This document shows, piece after piece, positions 32,114-45,583 of a DNA stretch of 64,000 nucleotides. Position 1 is the stretch's first letter. Every line of letters starts with the position of its first letter. Below the pieces are notes generated by a model. It was not told the DNA's origin. It saw nothing but the letters and a program-made list of their open reading frames with translations, and did no database searches. Position numbers and translations under genes: made by a program. Source of the stretch: Mycolicibacterium vulneris (lineage in GTDB: Bacteria > Actinomycetota > Actinomycetes > Mycobacteriales > Mycobacteriaceae); the NCBI RefSeq assembly GCF_002104765.1, contig NZ_NCXM01000015.1, positions 85,792-149,791 on the forward strand, read 5' to 3'.

Positions 32114-34924
32114 TTGGCTGACCCGAAACTAAAGGACACCGGCCGCGGCGGGAATGGCAGCCGCCGGCGACTCGTGATTGTCGAGTCGCCCACCAAGGCG
32201 CGCAAACTGGCCAGCTACCTGGGCTCCAGGTACATCGTCGAGTCGTCACGCGGTCACATCCGCGACCTGCCCCGGGCCGCCGCCGACGTGCCGGCGAGAT
32301 TCAAGTCGGAGCCGTGGGCCCGCCTCGGGGTCAACGTCGACGCGGACTTCGAACCGCTGTACATCATCAGCCCCGAGAAGAAGAGCACGGTCACCGAGCT
32401 CAAGGGCCTGCTCAAGGAAGTCGACGAGCTCTATCTGGCCACGGATGGTGACCGCGAGGGCGAAGCGATCGCCTGGCACCTGCTGGAAACCTTGAAGCCG
32501 AACATCCCGGTCAAGCGGATGGTGTTCCACGAGATCACCGAGCCGGCCATCCTCGAGGCCGCCGAAAACCCCCGCGACCTGGACATCGACCTGGTCGACG
32601 CGCAGGAAACCCGGCGCATCCTGGACCGCCTGTACGGCTACGAGGTCAGCCCCGTGCTGTGGAAGAAGGTCGCTCCGAAGCTGTCGGCGGGCCGGGTCCA
32701 ATCGGTGGCCACCCGCATCATCGTGCAGCGCGAACGCGACCGCATGGCGTTTCGCAGCGCGTCCTACTGGGACATCGTGGCCCAGCTCGATGCCAGCGTG
32801 TCCGACCCGCAGGCCTCACCGCCCACCTTCACCGCCCGCCTGACCGGCGTCGACGGCCTGCGCGTGGCCGCCGGCCGCGACTTCGACTCGCTGGGGCAGC
32901 TGCGCAAGGCCAACGAGGTCACCGTTCTCGACGAGGCGAGCGCGACGCAGCTGGCAGCGGGCCTGCGCGGCGCCCAACTCAGCGTCGCGTCGGTGGAGGA
33001 AAAGCCCTACACACGGCGCCCCTACGCGCCGTTCATGACCTCGACGCTGCAGCAGGAAGCCGGCCGCAAGTTGCGGTTCTCCTCCGAGCGCACGATGAGC
33101 ATCGCCCAGCGGCTCTACGAGAACGGCTACATCACCTATATGCGTACCGACTCCACCACGCTGTCGGAGTCGGCGATCAACGCCGCGCGCACCCAGGCCC
33201 GCCAGCTCTACGGCGCCGAATACGTGTCCCCGTCGCCGCGGCAGTACACGCGCAAGGTCAAGAACGCCCAGGAGGCCCACGAGGCCATCCGCCCCGCGGG
33301 TGAGACGTTCGCGACCCCGGACGCGGTGCGCCGCGAACTCGACGGCGACGAGTTCCGCATCTACGAGCTGATCTGGCAGCGCACGGTGGCCTCGCAGATG
33401 GCCGACGCCCGCGGCACCACCCTGAGCCTGCGGATCAACGGCCAATCCGCCGGCCGCGAGGTCGTGTTCTCGGCCAGCGGCCGCACCATCACGTTCGCGG
33501 GGTTCTTGAAGGCCTACGTGGAGACGGTGGACGAATTGGCCGGCGGCGAGGCCGACGACGCCGAGAGCCGGCTGCCGCAGCTGACCCAGGGCCAGCGGCT
33601 GGACGCCATCGAACTCACCCCCGACGGGCACGCCACCAACCCGCCGGCGCGCTACACCGAGGCGTCACTGGTCAAGGCGCTCGAAGAGCTGGGCATCGGC
33701 CGCCCGTCGACGTACTCGTCGATCATCAAGACCATCCAGGACCGCGGCTACGTGCACAAGAAGGGCAGCGCGCTGGTGCCCTCGTGGGTGGCGTTCGCCG
33801 TAACCGGTTTGCTGGAACAGCATTTTGGCCGCCTCGTCGACTACGACTTCACCGCCGCGATGGAAGACGAGCTCGACGCGATCGCCTCGGGACAGGAACG
33901 ACGCACCGACTGGCTCAACAACTTCTACTTCGGCGGCGAGCACGGGGTGGCCGACTCGGTGGCCCGCTCCGGTGGCCTGAAGAAACTCGTCGGCGTCAAC
34001 CTGGAAGGCATCGACGCTCGAGAAGTCAACTCCATCAGGCTCTTTGACGACGAGCAGGGCAGGCCGGTCTACGTCCGGGTGGGCAAGAACGGGCCATATC
34101 TGGAGCGCATGGTGATCGGCGACGACGGTGAGCCCAAGCCGCAGCGGGCCAACCTCAACGACTCGCTGACGCCCGACGAGCTGACGCTGGAGGTGGCCGA
34201 GCAGCTGTTCGCGACGCCGCAGGAGGGTCGCGTGCTGGGCGTGGACCCGGAGACGGGTCACGAGATCGTCGCCAAGGACGGCCGTTACGGGCCATACGTT
34301 TCCGAGGTCCTGCCCGAGCCGCCGCCCGACGACGACGGCAGCGCCGCGCCGGCGAAGAAGGGCAAGAAGCCCACCGGTCCCAAGCCGCGCACCGGATCGC
34401 TGCTGCGCACCATGGACTTGCAGACGGTCACGCTCGAGGACGCGCTGCGGCTGCTCTCACTGCCCCGGGTGGTCGGTGTCGACCCCGCCACCAATGAGGA
34501 GATCACCGCGCAGAACGGCCGCTATGGCCCATACCTGAAGCGCGGCAACGATTCTCGATCGCTGGCGACCGAGGAGCAGATGTTCGACATCACCCTCGAG
34601 GAAGCGCTGAAGATCTATGCCGAGCCAAAACGCCGTGGCAGGCAAGGCGCCGCCGCGCCGCCGCTGCGTGAGCTGGGCGCCGATCCGGCGACGGGCAAGC
34701 CGATGGTGATCAAGGACGGCCGGTTCGGTCCGTACGTCACCGACGGCGAGACGAACGCCAGCCTGCGCAAGGGCGACGACGTCGCCTCGATCACCGACGA
34801 GCGCGCCGCGGAACTGCTGGCCGATCGCCGGGCTCGTGGTCCGGCGAAGCGTCCCGCCAAGAAGGCCGCCCGCAAGGCCCCGGCGAAGAAGGCGGCGGCC
34901 AAAAAGGCCGCCAAGCGCAGTTAG
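32114..34924 (+). CDS. topA: DNA topoisomerase I
   Basis: A 936-residue type IA topoisomerase relaxing negative supercoils. The start is TTG 32114, with GTAAGGG just upstream. An N-terminal TOPRIM domain begins LVIVESPTKARKLASYLG and includes ATDGDREGEAIAWHL (DxDxxG-type metal site). The catalytic tyrosine is in YITYMRTDSTTLS. The C-terminus has repeated mycobacterial DNA-binding domains (KDGRYGPYV, QNGRYGPYLKRG, KDGRFGPYVTDG) and an Ala/Lys-rich tail. Essential in mycobacteria. Corresponds to Rv3646c. Confidence 0.97.
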   Translation: MADPKLKDTGRGGNGSRRRLVIVESPTKARKLASYLGSRYIVESSRGHIRDLPRAAADVPARFKSEPWARLGVNVDADFEPLYIISPEKKSTVTELKGLLKEVDELYLATDGDREGEAIAWHLLETLKPNIPVKRMVFHEITEPAILEAAENPRDLDIDLVDAQETRRILDRLYGYEVSPVLWKKVAPKLSAGRVQSVATRIIVQRERDRMAFRSASYWDIVAQLDASVSDPQASPPTFTARLTGVDGLRVAAGRDFDSLGQLRKANEVTVLDEASATQLAAGLRGAQLSVASVEEKPYTRRPYAPFMTSTLQQEAGRKLRFSSERTMSIAQRLYENGYITYMRTDSTTLSESAINAARTQARQLYGAEYVSPSPRQYTRKVKNAQEAHEAIRPAGETFATPDAVRRELDGDEFRIYELIWQRTVASQMADARGTTLSLRINGQSAGREVVFSASGRTITFAGFLKAYVETVDELAGGEADDAESRLPQLTQGQRLDAIELTPDGHATNPPARYTEASLVKALEELGIGRPSTYSSIIKTIQDRGYVHKKGSALVPSWVAFAVTGLLEQHFGRLVDYDFTAAMEDELDAIASGQERRTDWLNNFYFGGEHGVADSVARSGGLKKLVGVNLEGIDAREVNSIRLFDDEQGRPVYVRVGKNGPYLERMVIGDDGEPKPQRANLNDSLTPDELTLEVAEQLFATPQEGRVLGVDPETGHEIVAKDGRYGPYVSEVLPEPPPDDDGSAAPAKKGKKPTGPKPRTGSLLRTMDLQTVTLEDALRLLSLPRVVGVDPATNEEITAQNGRYGPYLKRGNDSRSLATEEQMFDITLEEALKIYAEPKRRGRQGAAAPPLRELGADPATGKPMVIKDGRFGPYVTDGETNASLRKGDDVASITDERAAELLADRRARGPAKRPAKKAARKAPAKKAAAKKAAKRS

Positions 34925-36553
34925 TCAGTAGCCCGGGCCGATGGCCTCGCCGGACATCTCTTCGGCGCGAGCCCGTGTGGGCTCCGAGTCGGCCGTTCCG
35001 GCCAGGTGCACCGGACGCGCCAGTTGGGTGGGGGCCCGTCGGCCGCGCAGCTCGACCACCTCGCCGACGTCCCAGCACAGGGCCTCGGCGTCCAGCGCCC
35101 CGCTGACCGCGATGGCCGACGCGAGCACGTGTCCGGGCTCCAGCTTGGCGAGTTCGGTCAGCCGGGCGGCCTCGTTGACCGGGTCGCCGATCACCGTGTA
35201 CTCGAAGCGGGCCTGCGCGCCGATGTGACCGGCGATGGCGCGCCCGGATGACACCCCGATGCCGAACTCCGCCGAACCGATCACCGGCAGCAGCGCGTCG
35301 TGCAATTCGCGGGCCGCGGCTAGGGCGCCGCCGGGTGAGTCGGGGTGTTCGATCGGCGCGCCGAAGATGGCCAGCGCGGCGTCACCCTGAAACTTGTTGA
35401 CGAAACCACCATGTTTGCCAACGGTTTCCACGACCACCCGGAAGAACTCGTTGAGCAGGTGGACGACCTCGGCGGGCGGCCGGGTCGAGGCCAGCTGGGT
35501 GGAGCCGACCAGGTCCACGAACAGCACCGCGACATCGCGCTCCTGGCCGCCCAGCTCGGTGCCGCGCTCCAGCGCCCGGCGGGCCACATCCTCGCCGACG
35601 TAGCGGCCGAACAGGTCACGCAGCCGCTGCCGCTCGGACAGGTCGCGCACCATGTCGTTGAAGCCCGCCTGCAACAGGCCCAGCTCGCTGGCGTCGTAGA
35701 TCTGCATGTGCGCGTTGTAGTTTCCGCGCTGCACCTCCGACAGCGCCCAGCGCAGCTGACGCAGCGGGTCGGCGATCGACATGGCCACCAGCAGCGTGCT
35801 GACCAGCCCGATGCCCAGCGCCGCCACCGCCAGCAACAGGATGGGGGTGAACAGCTTCTCCGGCGTGGCGTGCAGCAGCGAGATCTTGTCGGCCACCACC
35901 GCCAGCACGATCGCCAGCACCGGCACGGCGGTGGACAGCATCCAGGTCAGGATCAGCCGCAGGATGACGCCGGGCGCCTTGACGTTCTCGGGCACCCCGC
36001 TGCGCAGGGCGGCCACCGCCACGGGCCGCAGCACCCGCTCGGACTGCAGGTAGCCGATGATCGAGGTGGCCGCGGCGCCAAGCCCGGTGGACACCGCGAC
36101 CACGGGCGCGGCGAATCGGGCCACCGACCAGCTGGCGATGATGAACACCACGCTGCCGATGGCCCAGGCCACGATGCTGATCAGGGTGCGGTAGAACGGC
36201 ATTCGCAGTGCGCGGCTGCGAGCCAGTTCGGTGGCCGCCGGGTCGGCCTCGGCGAGCATGTTGTCGCGGCGCTGCCACCGGAACACCGGCATCAGCAGCC
36301 GCAGCGTCACGGCCAATCCGGTGAGGAAGACGACCATCAGTGCGGTGGCGAAGATCGCCAGGTTCAGGACCGGCAGATCCTGCAACTGGATGCGGTCCTC
36401 CGGCGGCAGCGCGTAGCGGAGGAAGCCGAGCACGAACAGGGCGCCGATGATGTCGGCCTGCAGCATGCTGAGCGAGAACAGCGGCCATGGCGTGCGCATC
36501 ACCCAGCGGACGAATGCGCTGATCCGCCCCGGTAGTGCCGCCGCCGTTGTCAC
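34925..36553 (-). CDS. Membrane-bound class III adenylate cyclase (Rv3645 homolog)
   Basis: A 542-residue protein (GTG 36553). Six N-terminal membrane helices are followed by a HAMP linker (SIADPLRQLRWALSEVQRGN) and a C-terminal class III cyclase domain. Metal-binding aspartates are in LFVDLVGS and GDAALAIFGAP; the transition-state region is YTVIGDPVNEAARL. In M. tuberculosis Rv3645 makes cAMP and influences fatty-acid and cholesterol responses. It ends at the base after the topA stop, so the two genes converge tail to tail. Confidence 0.93.
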   Translation of the reverse strand: MTTAAALPGRISAFVRWVMRTPWPLFSLSMLQADIIGALFVLGFLRYALPPEDRIQLQDLPVLNLAIFATALMVVFLTGLAVTLRLLMPVFRWQRRDNMLAEADPAATELARSRALRMPFYRTLISIVAWAIGSVVFIIASWSVARFAAPVVAVSTGLGAAATSIIGYLQSERVLRPVAVAALRSGVPENVKAPGVILRLILTWMLSTAVPVLAIVLAVVADKISLLHATPEKLFTPILLLAVAALGIGLVSTLLVAMSIADPLRQLRWALSEVQRGNYNAHMQIYDASELGLLQAGFNDMVRDLSERQRLRDLFGRYVGEDVARRALERGTELGGQERDVAVLFVDLVGSTQLASTRPPAEVVHLLNEFFRVVVETVGKHGGFVNKFQGDAALAIFGAPIEHPDSPGGALAAARELHDALLPVIGSAEFGIGVSSGRAIAGHIGAQARFEYTVIGDPVNEAARLTELAKLEPGHVLASAIAVSGALDAEALCWDVGEVVELRGRRAPTQLARPVHLAGTADSEPTRARAEEMSGEAIGPGY

Positions 36554-36706
36554 TAACCCACCGTATCGGTCACCGCCGACCTCCCGGAAACTTAATAAGG
36601 ATCTCGGCAGGTCGTTCGGATACCCTCGCCGACGCCAAGATAACGGAATGGTCGCGGTACGGTGGCCGTTCGGTATCTGTCGACAGCGCCATTATTGTTA
36701 CCGGTG

Positions 36707-37915
36707 ATGTCCGGGGTGTTTACGCGGCTGGTAGGCCAGGACGCGGTGACGGCCGAGCTGCTGTCCGCCGCCAGAGCCGCTCGTGGTGACTCAGGCCACA
36801 GTGGGGCGGGCGCCGGGACTATGACACATGCGTGGCTGATCACCGGTCCGCCGGGTTCGGGGCGGTCGGTGGCGGCGTTGTGCTTCGCCGCTGCGCTGCA
36901 GTGCACGTCAGACGGGGAGCCGGGCTGCGGGCGCTGCCACGCGTGCACGACGACCATGGCCGGCACCCACGCCGACGTGCGGCGGGTGATTCCCGAAGGC
37001 CTGTCCATCGGCGTCGACGAGATGCGGTCGATCGTGCAGATCGCGTCGCGGCGCCCGGCCACCGGGCACTGGCAGATCGTGGTGGTCGAAGACGCCGATC
37101 GGCTGACCGAGGGCGCCGCCAACGCCCTGCTGAAGGTGGTCGAGGAACCGCCGCCGTCGACGGTGTTCCTGCTGTGCGCGCCGTCGGTGGACCCCGAGGA
37201 CATCGCCATCACGCTGCGCTCCCGGTGCCGGCATGTGGCGCTGGTGACGCCTCCTACCGAGGCGATCGCGCACGTGCTGGTTGACAGCGACGGCCTCAGC
37301 CCGGACACGGCGAGCTGGGCGGCGTCGGTCAGCGGCGGCCATGTGGGGCGGGCCCGCCGGCTGGCCACCGACCCCGAGGCCAGGGAACGCCGGGAGCGGT
37401 CGTTGTCGCTGGTGCGCGACGCCGCGACCCCGTCGCGTGCCTACGCCGCCGCTGAAGAGCTGGTGGCCGCGGCCGCGGCCGAGGCCATCGTGCTGACCGC
37501 GGACCGCGCCGAGGCCGAGACCGAGGAGCTGCGCACCGCCCTGGGCGCCGGCGGCACCGGCAAGGGCACCGCGGGAGCGATGCGCGGCGCGGCCGGGGCG
37601 ATGAAGGACCTTGAGCGACGCCAGAAGTCGCGGCAGACCCGGGCCTCGCGCGACGCCCTGGACCGCGCGCTGATCGACCTGGCGACCTATTTCCGGGACG
37701 CGCTGATGACCTCCGCGAATGCCGGGGCGGTGCGGGCCAACCATCCCGATATGGCCGAGAAGGTCGCCGCGCTGGCCGCACACGCGCCGCCCGCGCGGCT
37801 GCTGCGCTGCATCGAAGCGGTGCTCGAATGCCGCGAGGCGCTGGCGATCAACGTCAAGCCCAAGTTCGCCGTGGACGCCATGGTCGCCACCATCGGCCAG
37901 GAACTGCGCGACTGA
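36707..37915 (+). CDS. holB: DNA polymerase III delta'-like clamp-loader subunit
   Basis: A 402-residue AAA+ protein (Rv3644c homolog). ATG 36707 (MSGVFTRLVGQDAVTAELL) matches the family N-terminus. A P-loop-like WLITGPPGSGRSVAAL with GSGRS rather than GKS is typical of delta', which does not hydrolyse ATP. A zinc module (CGRCHAC) and sensor region (ALLKVVEEPPPSTVFLLCAPS) follow. It helps load the beta clamp. Upstream is divergent from the cyclase gene; downstream is tRNA-Thr. Confidence 0.92.
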   Translation: MSGVFTRLVGQDAVTAELLSAARAARGDSGHSGAGAGTMTHAWLITGPPGSGRSVAALCFAAALQCTSDGEPGCGRCHACTTTMAGTHADVRRVIPEGLSIGVDEMRSIVQIASRRPATGHWQIVVVEDADRLTEGAANALLKVVEEPPPSTVFLLCAPSVDPEDIAITLRSRCRHVALVTPPTEAIAHVLVDSDGLSPDTASWAASVSGGHVGRARRLATDPEARERRERSLSLVRDAATPSRAYAAAEELVAAAAAEAIVLTADRAEAETEELRTALGAGGTGKGTAGAMRGAAGAMKDLERRQKSRQTRASRDALDRALIDLATYFRDALMTSANAGAVRANHPDMAEKVAALAAHAPPARLLRCIEAVLECREALAINVKPKFAVDAMVATIGQELRD

Positions 37916-37969
37916 TTTCGTGGTGCCAGCCCGCCTGCCGTAGACTCGTGCCGCCCGGCGTGCGGGTAT

Positions 37970-38045
37970 GCCGCCTTAGCTCAGTCGGTAGAGCGATTCA
38001 CTCGTAATGAATAGGTCGGGGGTTCGATTCCCCCAGGCGGCTCCA
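37970..38045 (+). tRNA. thrT: tRNA-Thr (anticodon CGU)
   Basis: Complete cloverleaf: acceptor GCCGCCT pairs with AGGCGGC; D-arm GCTC...GAGC; anticodon stem ATTCA/TGAAT with loop CTCGTAA, so the anticodon is CGT, decoding ACG; T-arm GGGGG-TTCGATT-CCCCC. CCA is encoded (38043-38045). In M. tuberculosis a tRNA-Thr occupies the same place after Rv3644c. Confidence 0.97.
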
Positions 38046-38050
38046 TAGCT

Positions 38051-41112
<3,062 letters not shown>

Positions 41113-41116
<4 letters not shown>

Positions 41117-41811
41117 GGAGTCCTCCCTCGCAGGAACCCGTCGAAAATGATGTTGACGCCGTTGAGCAGGGGTTGCCCCTTCGACCTCGAGTACTCGGTG
41201 TAGAGCACCTCGATCGGCTCTTCGGCCACGCGCCAATGGTTTTCGTCGATCAGCATGATGAATTCGTTGGCGTGGCTCATGCCGCTCATGGTGATGTCCA
41301 GGCCGTCGGCGACCTTCTTGTTGAACACCCGCAGCCCATTGTTGGTGTCGGTCAGGCCAAGTCGGCGGCCGCGCCGGCTCAGCCGCGCGGCGGTCTGCAG
41401 CACGATGCGCTTGACGAACGGCGGCCGGGCGCTTTGTTGCGTGCCGAACCGGGTGCCGATGACGACGTCCACATCGTCGGCGCGCAACCGGTCGACCATG
41501 GTCGCCAGGTCCTTGACGCGGTGCTGGCCGTCGGCGTCGAAGGTGGCGAAGATCTGGGCCCCCGGCTGCTTGCGGGCGTACTCGACGCCGGTCTGGATGG
41601 CGGCGCCCTGCCCGAGGTTGATCGGATGCCGCACCAGGTGGGCCCCGGCCCGCAGCGCGATCTCACCCGTGTCGTCGGCGCTGCCGTCGTCCACGCAGAC
41701 GACATGGTCGAACACCGAGCGCACATCGGCGACCACCTCGCCGATGACAGCTGCTTCGTTGAAGGCGGGAATGACGACCCAGACGACCGAATAATGCGTT
41801 TCAGTACCCAT
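41113..41811 (-). CDS. GT2 polyprenyl-phosphate glycosyltransferase (Rv3631 homolog)
   Basis: A 232-residue family 2 glycosyltransferase. It opens with VVIPAFNEAAVIGEVV; nucleotide-sugar motifs CVDDGSADDT and FATFDADGQH are intact, followed by IGTRFG and DTNNGLRVF. Rv3631 has been described as PpgS, making decaprenyl-phosphate-galactosamine for arabinogalactan. Coupled to the DUF2304 gene by a 4-bp overlap and preceded by a flippase-like gene, forming a lipid-linked sugar operon. Confidence 0.92.
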
Positions 41812-41846
41812 CTAAGCCCACAAGGTACACGCTGGTGCAGGTCATA

Positions 41847-43115
41847 TCAGCCGGTAGAGCGCGCGGCGCGCGACAGCGCCAGCAGATGCACGCCGATCCC
41901 CACCACCGGGCCGCACAGCAGCCCGACCACGGTCCGGGTCTGCAGGGACAGCGGCAGCAACAGCAGCAATCCCGACGCGACCGTGGCGCTCACCCAACCC
42001 AGCGAGTAGGCGCGGTGCAGCGCGGCGGCCACCGCCGCCGCCCCGGTCAGCGTCAGCACGGCGATCGCCACCGCGGCCGCGGTCAGCCAGGCCAGCAAGG
42101 CGCTGCTGGCGTGGTACTGCGGCCCGAACGCGACCCGCAACAGCCAGGGGCCCACCACGCCCGCGGCCACCACCCCGACCGCGCCGATCGCCCCGACGAT
42201 CGCCGCCGGGGCGAGCAGCGCGCGGATCCGGTCGCTGCGCTCGTCGACGAAATGGGCGATCAGGTTGCCCTGCATGGCCGTCAGCGGCACCAGCAGCGGC
42301 GCGCGGGTCAGCGTGACGGCCAGAATGATCACCCCGCCCTGCGCGCCGAGCTCGGCGCTGGTCAGCTTCAGCAGTACCGGAAATCCCATCACCAGGATGG
42401 CGCTGGCGCCGGCCGCTGTGATCGAATGCGCGGCGCCCCGTAGGAAGGTCGCGGTGCCGCCCGGGGTCAGCAGGCGGGCGGTGCCCCTGGTGGCCGGCGA
42501 GGCCACCAGCAGGAGCAGCCAGGCGACCGCGCCCGCCACCGTCGCCCACAGGAAACCGACCAATCGCCAGCCCAGCGCCACGGTGGCCGCGGCCACCAGC
42601 ACCCGGATGACGGCGTCGGTCACCATCAGCGCGCCGTAGCGGGTCCACTGGTTGGTGCCGGCCAGCATGCCCAGCAGGGTGGCGTGCACGCAGAACCCGG
42701 CCAGCCCGACGCTGAGCAGGGCCACCGACAGCAGCCGCGACTCGACGAACATCCGCCCGCTCCACAGCGGGGAGCTGCCGGCGATCAGGACAGCCGCGGC
42801 GATTCCGACCAGCATCGCGACGCGCATCGGGTGGGTGCGGGGCTCGCCCGGCGCCGGCAGGGCGGCCAGGTCGCCGATGTAGGGGGTCGAGCGGACTTCC
42901 CGGGTGGTTTCCTGCAGCAGGCCGTTGGCCGCGCCGGTGACCAGTCCGAACGCCCCCCAGAACACGCCGAATATCGAGAACCCGCTCGGCGCCAGGTCAC
43001 GGGCGGCCAGATAGATCACCGCGTAACCGCACAGCGCCGTCACGGCGGTGGCGGTGCCGACCCGGGCCATGCTGCCGCGCGCCACCGGCCCCTGCGAGGC
43101 GCTGATCTCGGTCAT
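41847..43115 (-). CDS. Polysaccharide-biosynthesis/flippase-like membrane protein (Rv3630 homolog)
   Basis: A 422-residue protein with about twelve membrane helices and short loops, resembling MATE/Wzx-like transporters (GSMARVGTATAVTALCGYAV then FSIFGVFWGAFGLVTGAANG). It lies 35 bp upstream of the GT2 gene on the same strand, so it may move lipid-linked sugars made by that enzyme. No enzymatic motif. Divergent from the DUF475 gene. Confidence 0.85.
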   Translation of the reverse strand: MTEISASQGPVARGSMARVGTATAVTALCGYAVIYLAARDLAPSGFSIFGVFWGAFGLVTGAANGLLQETTREVRSTPYIGDLAALPAPGEPRTHPMRVAMLVGIAAAVLIAGSSPLWSGRMFVESRLLSVALLSVGLAGFCVHATLLGMLAGTNQWTRYGALMVTDAVIRVLVAAATVALGWRLVGFLWATVAGAVAWLLLLVASPATRGTARLLTPGGTATFLRGAAHSITAAGASAILVMGFPVLLKLTSAELGAQGGVIILAVTLTRAPLLVPLTAMQGNLIAHFVDERSDRIRALLAPAAIVGAIGAVGVVAAGVVGPWLLRVAFGPQYHASSALLAWLTAAAVAIAVLTLTGAAAVAAALHRAYSLGWVSATVASGLLLLLPLSLQTRTVVGLLCGPVVGIGVHLLALSRAARSTG

Positions 43116-43243
43116 CGGGCCCGCGGCGCTTTCGGCCGACTGCCCCGATGTTTCGCCACAATTTGAAAATTCTATGCGGCCCGCGGCGATCGCCCCTCGC
43201 GGCGATCCGGTTCGCTAGTGTGATCGGCTGTCGGAAAGGATCC

Positions 43244-44329
43244 ATGCCCGCGTTGCGCACCTTCGGGATCTCGCTGGTGGTCACCGCGGCGGCCCTGTGC
43301 CTCGGATACGCCTACGGCGGCTTCAAAGGTCTTTATCTGCTGCTGGCGCTGGCCGCGCTCGAGGTGTCGCTGTCGTTCGACAACGCCGTCATCAACGCCT
43401 CGATCCTGAAGCGGATGAGCCGCTTCTGGCAGCGGATGTTCCTGACGATCGGGATCCTTGTCGCCGTCTTCGGCATGCGACTGCTCTTCCCGCTGCTCAT
43501 CGTCTGGGCGACCGCGGGGCTCGAACCAGTGCGCGCGATGGAGCTGGCGCTGCATCCGCCGCCGCACGGCGCGCTGGAGTTTCCGGACGGCTCGCCCAGC
43601 TACGAGAAGCTCGTCATCGCCGCGCATCCCCAGATCGCCGCGTTCGGCGGCATCTTCCTGTTGATGCTGTTCCTGGATTTCGTCTTCTATGACCGAGACA
43701 TCAAGTGGCTCAAGTGGATTGAGATCCCCTTCGCGCGCATCGGCCGACTGGGGCAGGTGTCGCTGGTGGTCACCGGTCTGGCGCTGGTGCTGGTGGGCAC
43801 GCAATTGACGCACTCGGGAGACGAGGCGGCCACGGTGCTGACCGCCGGGTTGCTGGGCATGGTGACCTATCTGGTGGTCAACGGATTGAGCCGGGCATTC
43901 CGGCCGACCGACACCGACACCGACACCGAAGCCGGCACGGCGACGCGCTGGGCCGGCCTGGCCCTGTTCGGTTACCTCGAGGTCCTCGACGCCGCCTTCT
44001 CCTTCGACGGCGTCACCGGCGCGTTCGCCATTACCTCCGACCCGATCGTCATCGCGCTGGGGCTGGGCCTGGTCGGCTCGATGTTCGTCCGGTCGATCAC
44101 CATCTATCTGGTCCGCCAGGAGGCCTTGGGCCGATACGTCTACCTGGAACACGGGGCGCACTGGGCGATCGGGGCGCTGGCCGCGATCATGCTGGCCTCC
44201 ATCGAGCCTAAGTTCGAGGTCCCCGAGGCCGTCACCGCCTCGGTCGGCGTGGTCTTCATCGCGGCGGCGCTGGGCTGGAGCATCCTGCGCAATCGCCGCG
44301 ACGCCCGCGCCGGGGCCCAAACGGTCTAG
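43244..44329 (+). CDS. DUF475 (TerC-like) integral membrane protein (Rv3629c homolog)
   Basis: A 361-residue protein. ATG 43244 follows GGAAAGGA. Nine or so membrane helices; the acidic intramembrane motif LEVSLSFDNAVINA and its repeat LEVLDAAFSFDGVTGAF define the DUF475/TerC clan, thought to handle divalent metals. Function in mycobacteria not established. Overlaps the next, convergent gene by four bases. Confidence 0.9.
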   Translation: MPALRTFGISLVVTAAALCLGYAYGGFKGLYLLLALAALEVSLSFDNAVINASILKRMSRFWQRMFLTIGILVAVFGMRLLFPLLIVWATAGLEPVRAMELALHPPPHGALEFPDGSPSYEKLVIAAHPQIAAFGGIFLLMLFLDFVFYDRDIKWLKWIEIPFARIGRLGQVSLVVTGLALVLVGTQLTHSGDEAATVLTAGLLGMVTYLVVNGLSRAFRPTDTDTDTEAGTATRWAGLALFGYLEVLDAAFSFDGVTGAFAITSDPIVIALGLGLVGSMFVRSITIYLVRQEALGRYVYLEHGAHWAIGALAAIMLASIEPKFEVPEAVTASVGVVFIAAALGWSILRNRRDARAGAQTV

Positions 44330-45018
44330 GCCTCGATCTGCCCGGCGATGCGCTGTTCGATGGCGGCCCGGGCGGGGGCGGAAAGCGCGATCAAACCGTC
44401 GAGCTCCTTGGTCGCCCGCGCGTAGGCGTTGTGGCGCTCCTCGCGCGTCGCCGCATCGTCGTTCGCCAGGTGCAGCAGGTTCTGGGCGCGCGCCAGCCGT
44501 TGCTGGTCGTCGGCCGAGAAGTCGCTGCGCCGCCGCCGGATCGCCTCGGCCTCGGCGATCTCGAACGCGCTGAGGTACTCGTGGACGGCATGGCGGTAGT
44601 CCAGCAGCGCATCCCGGTCGCCCACCAGGGCGTCCGGCGGTTCGGGCCGCAGCAGGTCGGCGCGGCGCTTCGCCTTATGGAAAGCGATGGTGAGCGGATC
44701 GCGCATGTTGGTCATCAGCGGGAAGTCCAACAGCTTCGCGATGTCGACCTCATAGTCGAACCACCGGGCGTCGGTACGGTCATGCGCGGCAACGAGCTTG
44801 GCGAGTTCCCGGCGGTCGGCTTCCTCGTGGGTCCGCCCCCGCCCGGATGCCTCGGCCACCGCGATCTTTGCCTGCTGCTTCAACCGGTAGCGCTCCATCC
44901 GGCGCTCGGCTCGACGCTCGTTGGCCGCGCCGATGGCCCGAAGCGCGCCGCCGATCGCACCGCCCAGCGGGAAAACCAGCCACCAGAAATTCGCGGCGAA
45001 ATGCAGCACCGGGGTCAC
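44326..45018 (-). CDS. Hypothetical protein with N-terminal membrane helix and coiled coil
   Basis: A 230-residue protein: a single membrane helix near residues 8-30 (FAANFWWLVFPLGGAIGGAL) followed by an Arg/Glu-rich helical region (ERRAERRMERYRLKQQAKIAVAEASG) and a charged helical C-terminus. No catalytic motifs. Convergent with the DUF475 gene. I do not recognise an M. tuberculosis counterpart at this site. Confidence 0.75.
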   Translation of the reverse strand: MTPVLHFAANFWWLVFPLGGAIGGALRAIGAANERRAERRMERYRLKQQAKIAVAEASGRGRTHEEADRRELAKLVAAHDRTDARWFDYEVDIAKLLDFPLMTNMRDPLTIAFHKAKRRADLLRPEPPDALVGDRDALLDYRHAVHEYLSAFEIAEAEAIRRRRSDFSADDQQRLARAQNLLHLANDDAATREERHNAYARATKELDGLIALSAPARAAIEQRIAGQIEA

Positions 45019-45094
45019 CTCGCCAGGATGCCACCGAGAATCCCGCAGCGGCGCGGGCGCGATTACGCCGAAAGCGTCAACGCGCCGGTGGAGT

Positions 45095-45583
45095 TCAGTG
45101 CCCTTCGGCCTTGAACCGCTCGATCGAGCGCTGGATCTCCGCCTCGGCCTCTTCGCGGCCGACCCAGTCCGCGGCCTTGACGAACTTACCCGGTTCCAGG
45201 TCCTTGTAGTGCACGAAGAAGTGCTTGATCACGTCCAGCTCGAACTCCGGCACGTCGCCGATGTCCTGGATGTGTTCCCAGCGGTGGTCGCCGGCCGGCA
45301 CACACAGCACCTTGTCGTCGCCGCCCTTTTCGTCGGTCATCCGGAACATGCCCACCGGACGGGCCTCCACGATGACGCCGGGGAACACCGACTGCGGCAA
45401 CAGCACCATCGCGTCCAGCGGGTCGCCGTCCTCGCCGAGGGTGTCCTCGATGAAGCCGTAGTCGGTCGGGTAGGCCATCGCGGTGTACAGGTAGCGGTCC
45501 AGACGTAGCCGTCCAGTCTCGTGGTCGACCTCGTACTTGTTCCGCTGGCCCTTTTGGATCTCGATGGTCACGTCGAATTCCAC
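45095..45583 (-). CDS. ppa: Inorganic pyrophosphatase
   Basis: A 162-residue family I pyrophosphatase. GTG 45583 gives [20 protein letters not shown], the standard N-terminus; the open frame extends to 45613. Active-site segments include [20 protein letters not shown] (catalytic aspartates), [10 protein letters not shown] and [13 protein letters not shown]. Hydrolyses PPi to drive biosynthesis. Corresponds to Rv3628; divergent from dacB. Confidence 0.96.
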   Translation of the reverse strand: MEFDVTIEIQKGQRNKYEVDHETGRLRLDRYLYTAMAYPTDYGFIEDTLGEDGDPLDAMVLLPQSVFPGVIVEARPVGMFRMTDEKGGDDKVLCVPAGDHRWEHIQDIGDVPEFELDVIKHFFVHYKDLEPGKFVKAADWVGREEAEAEIQRSIERFKAEGH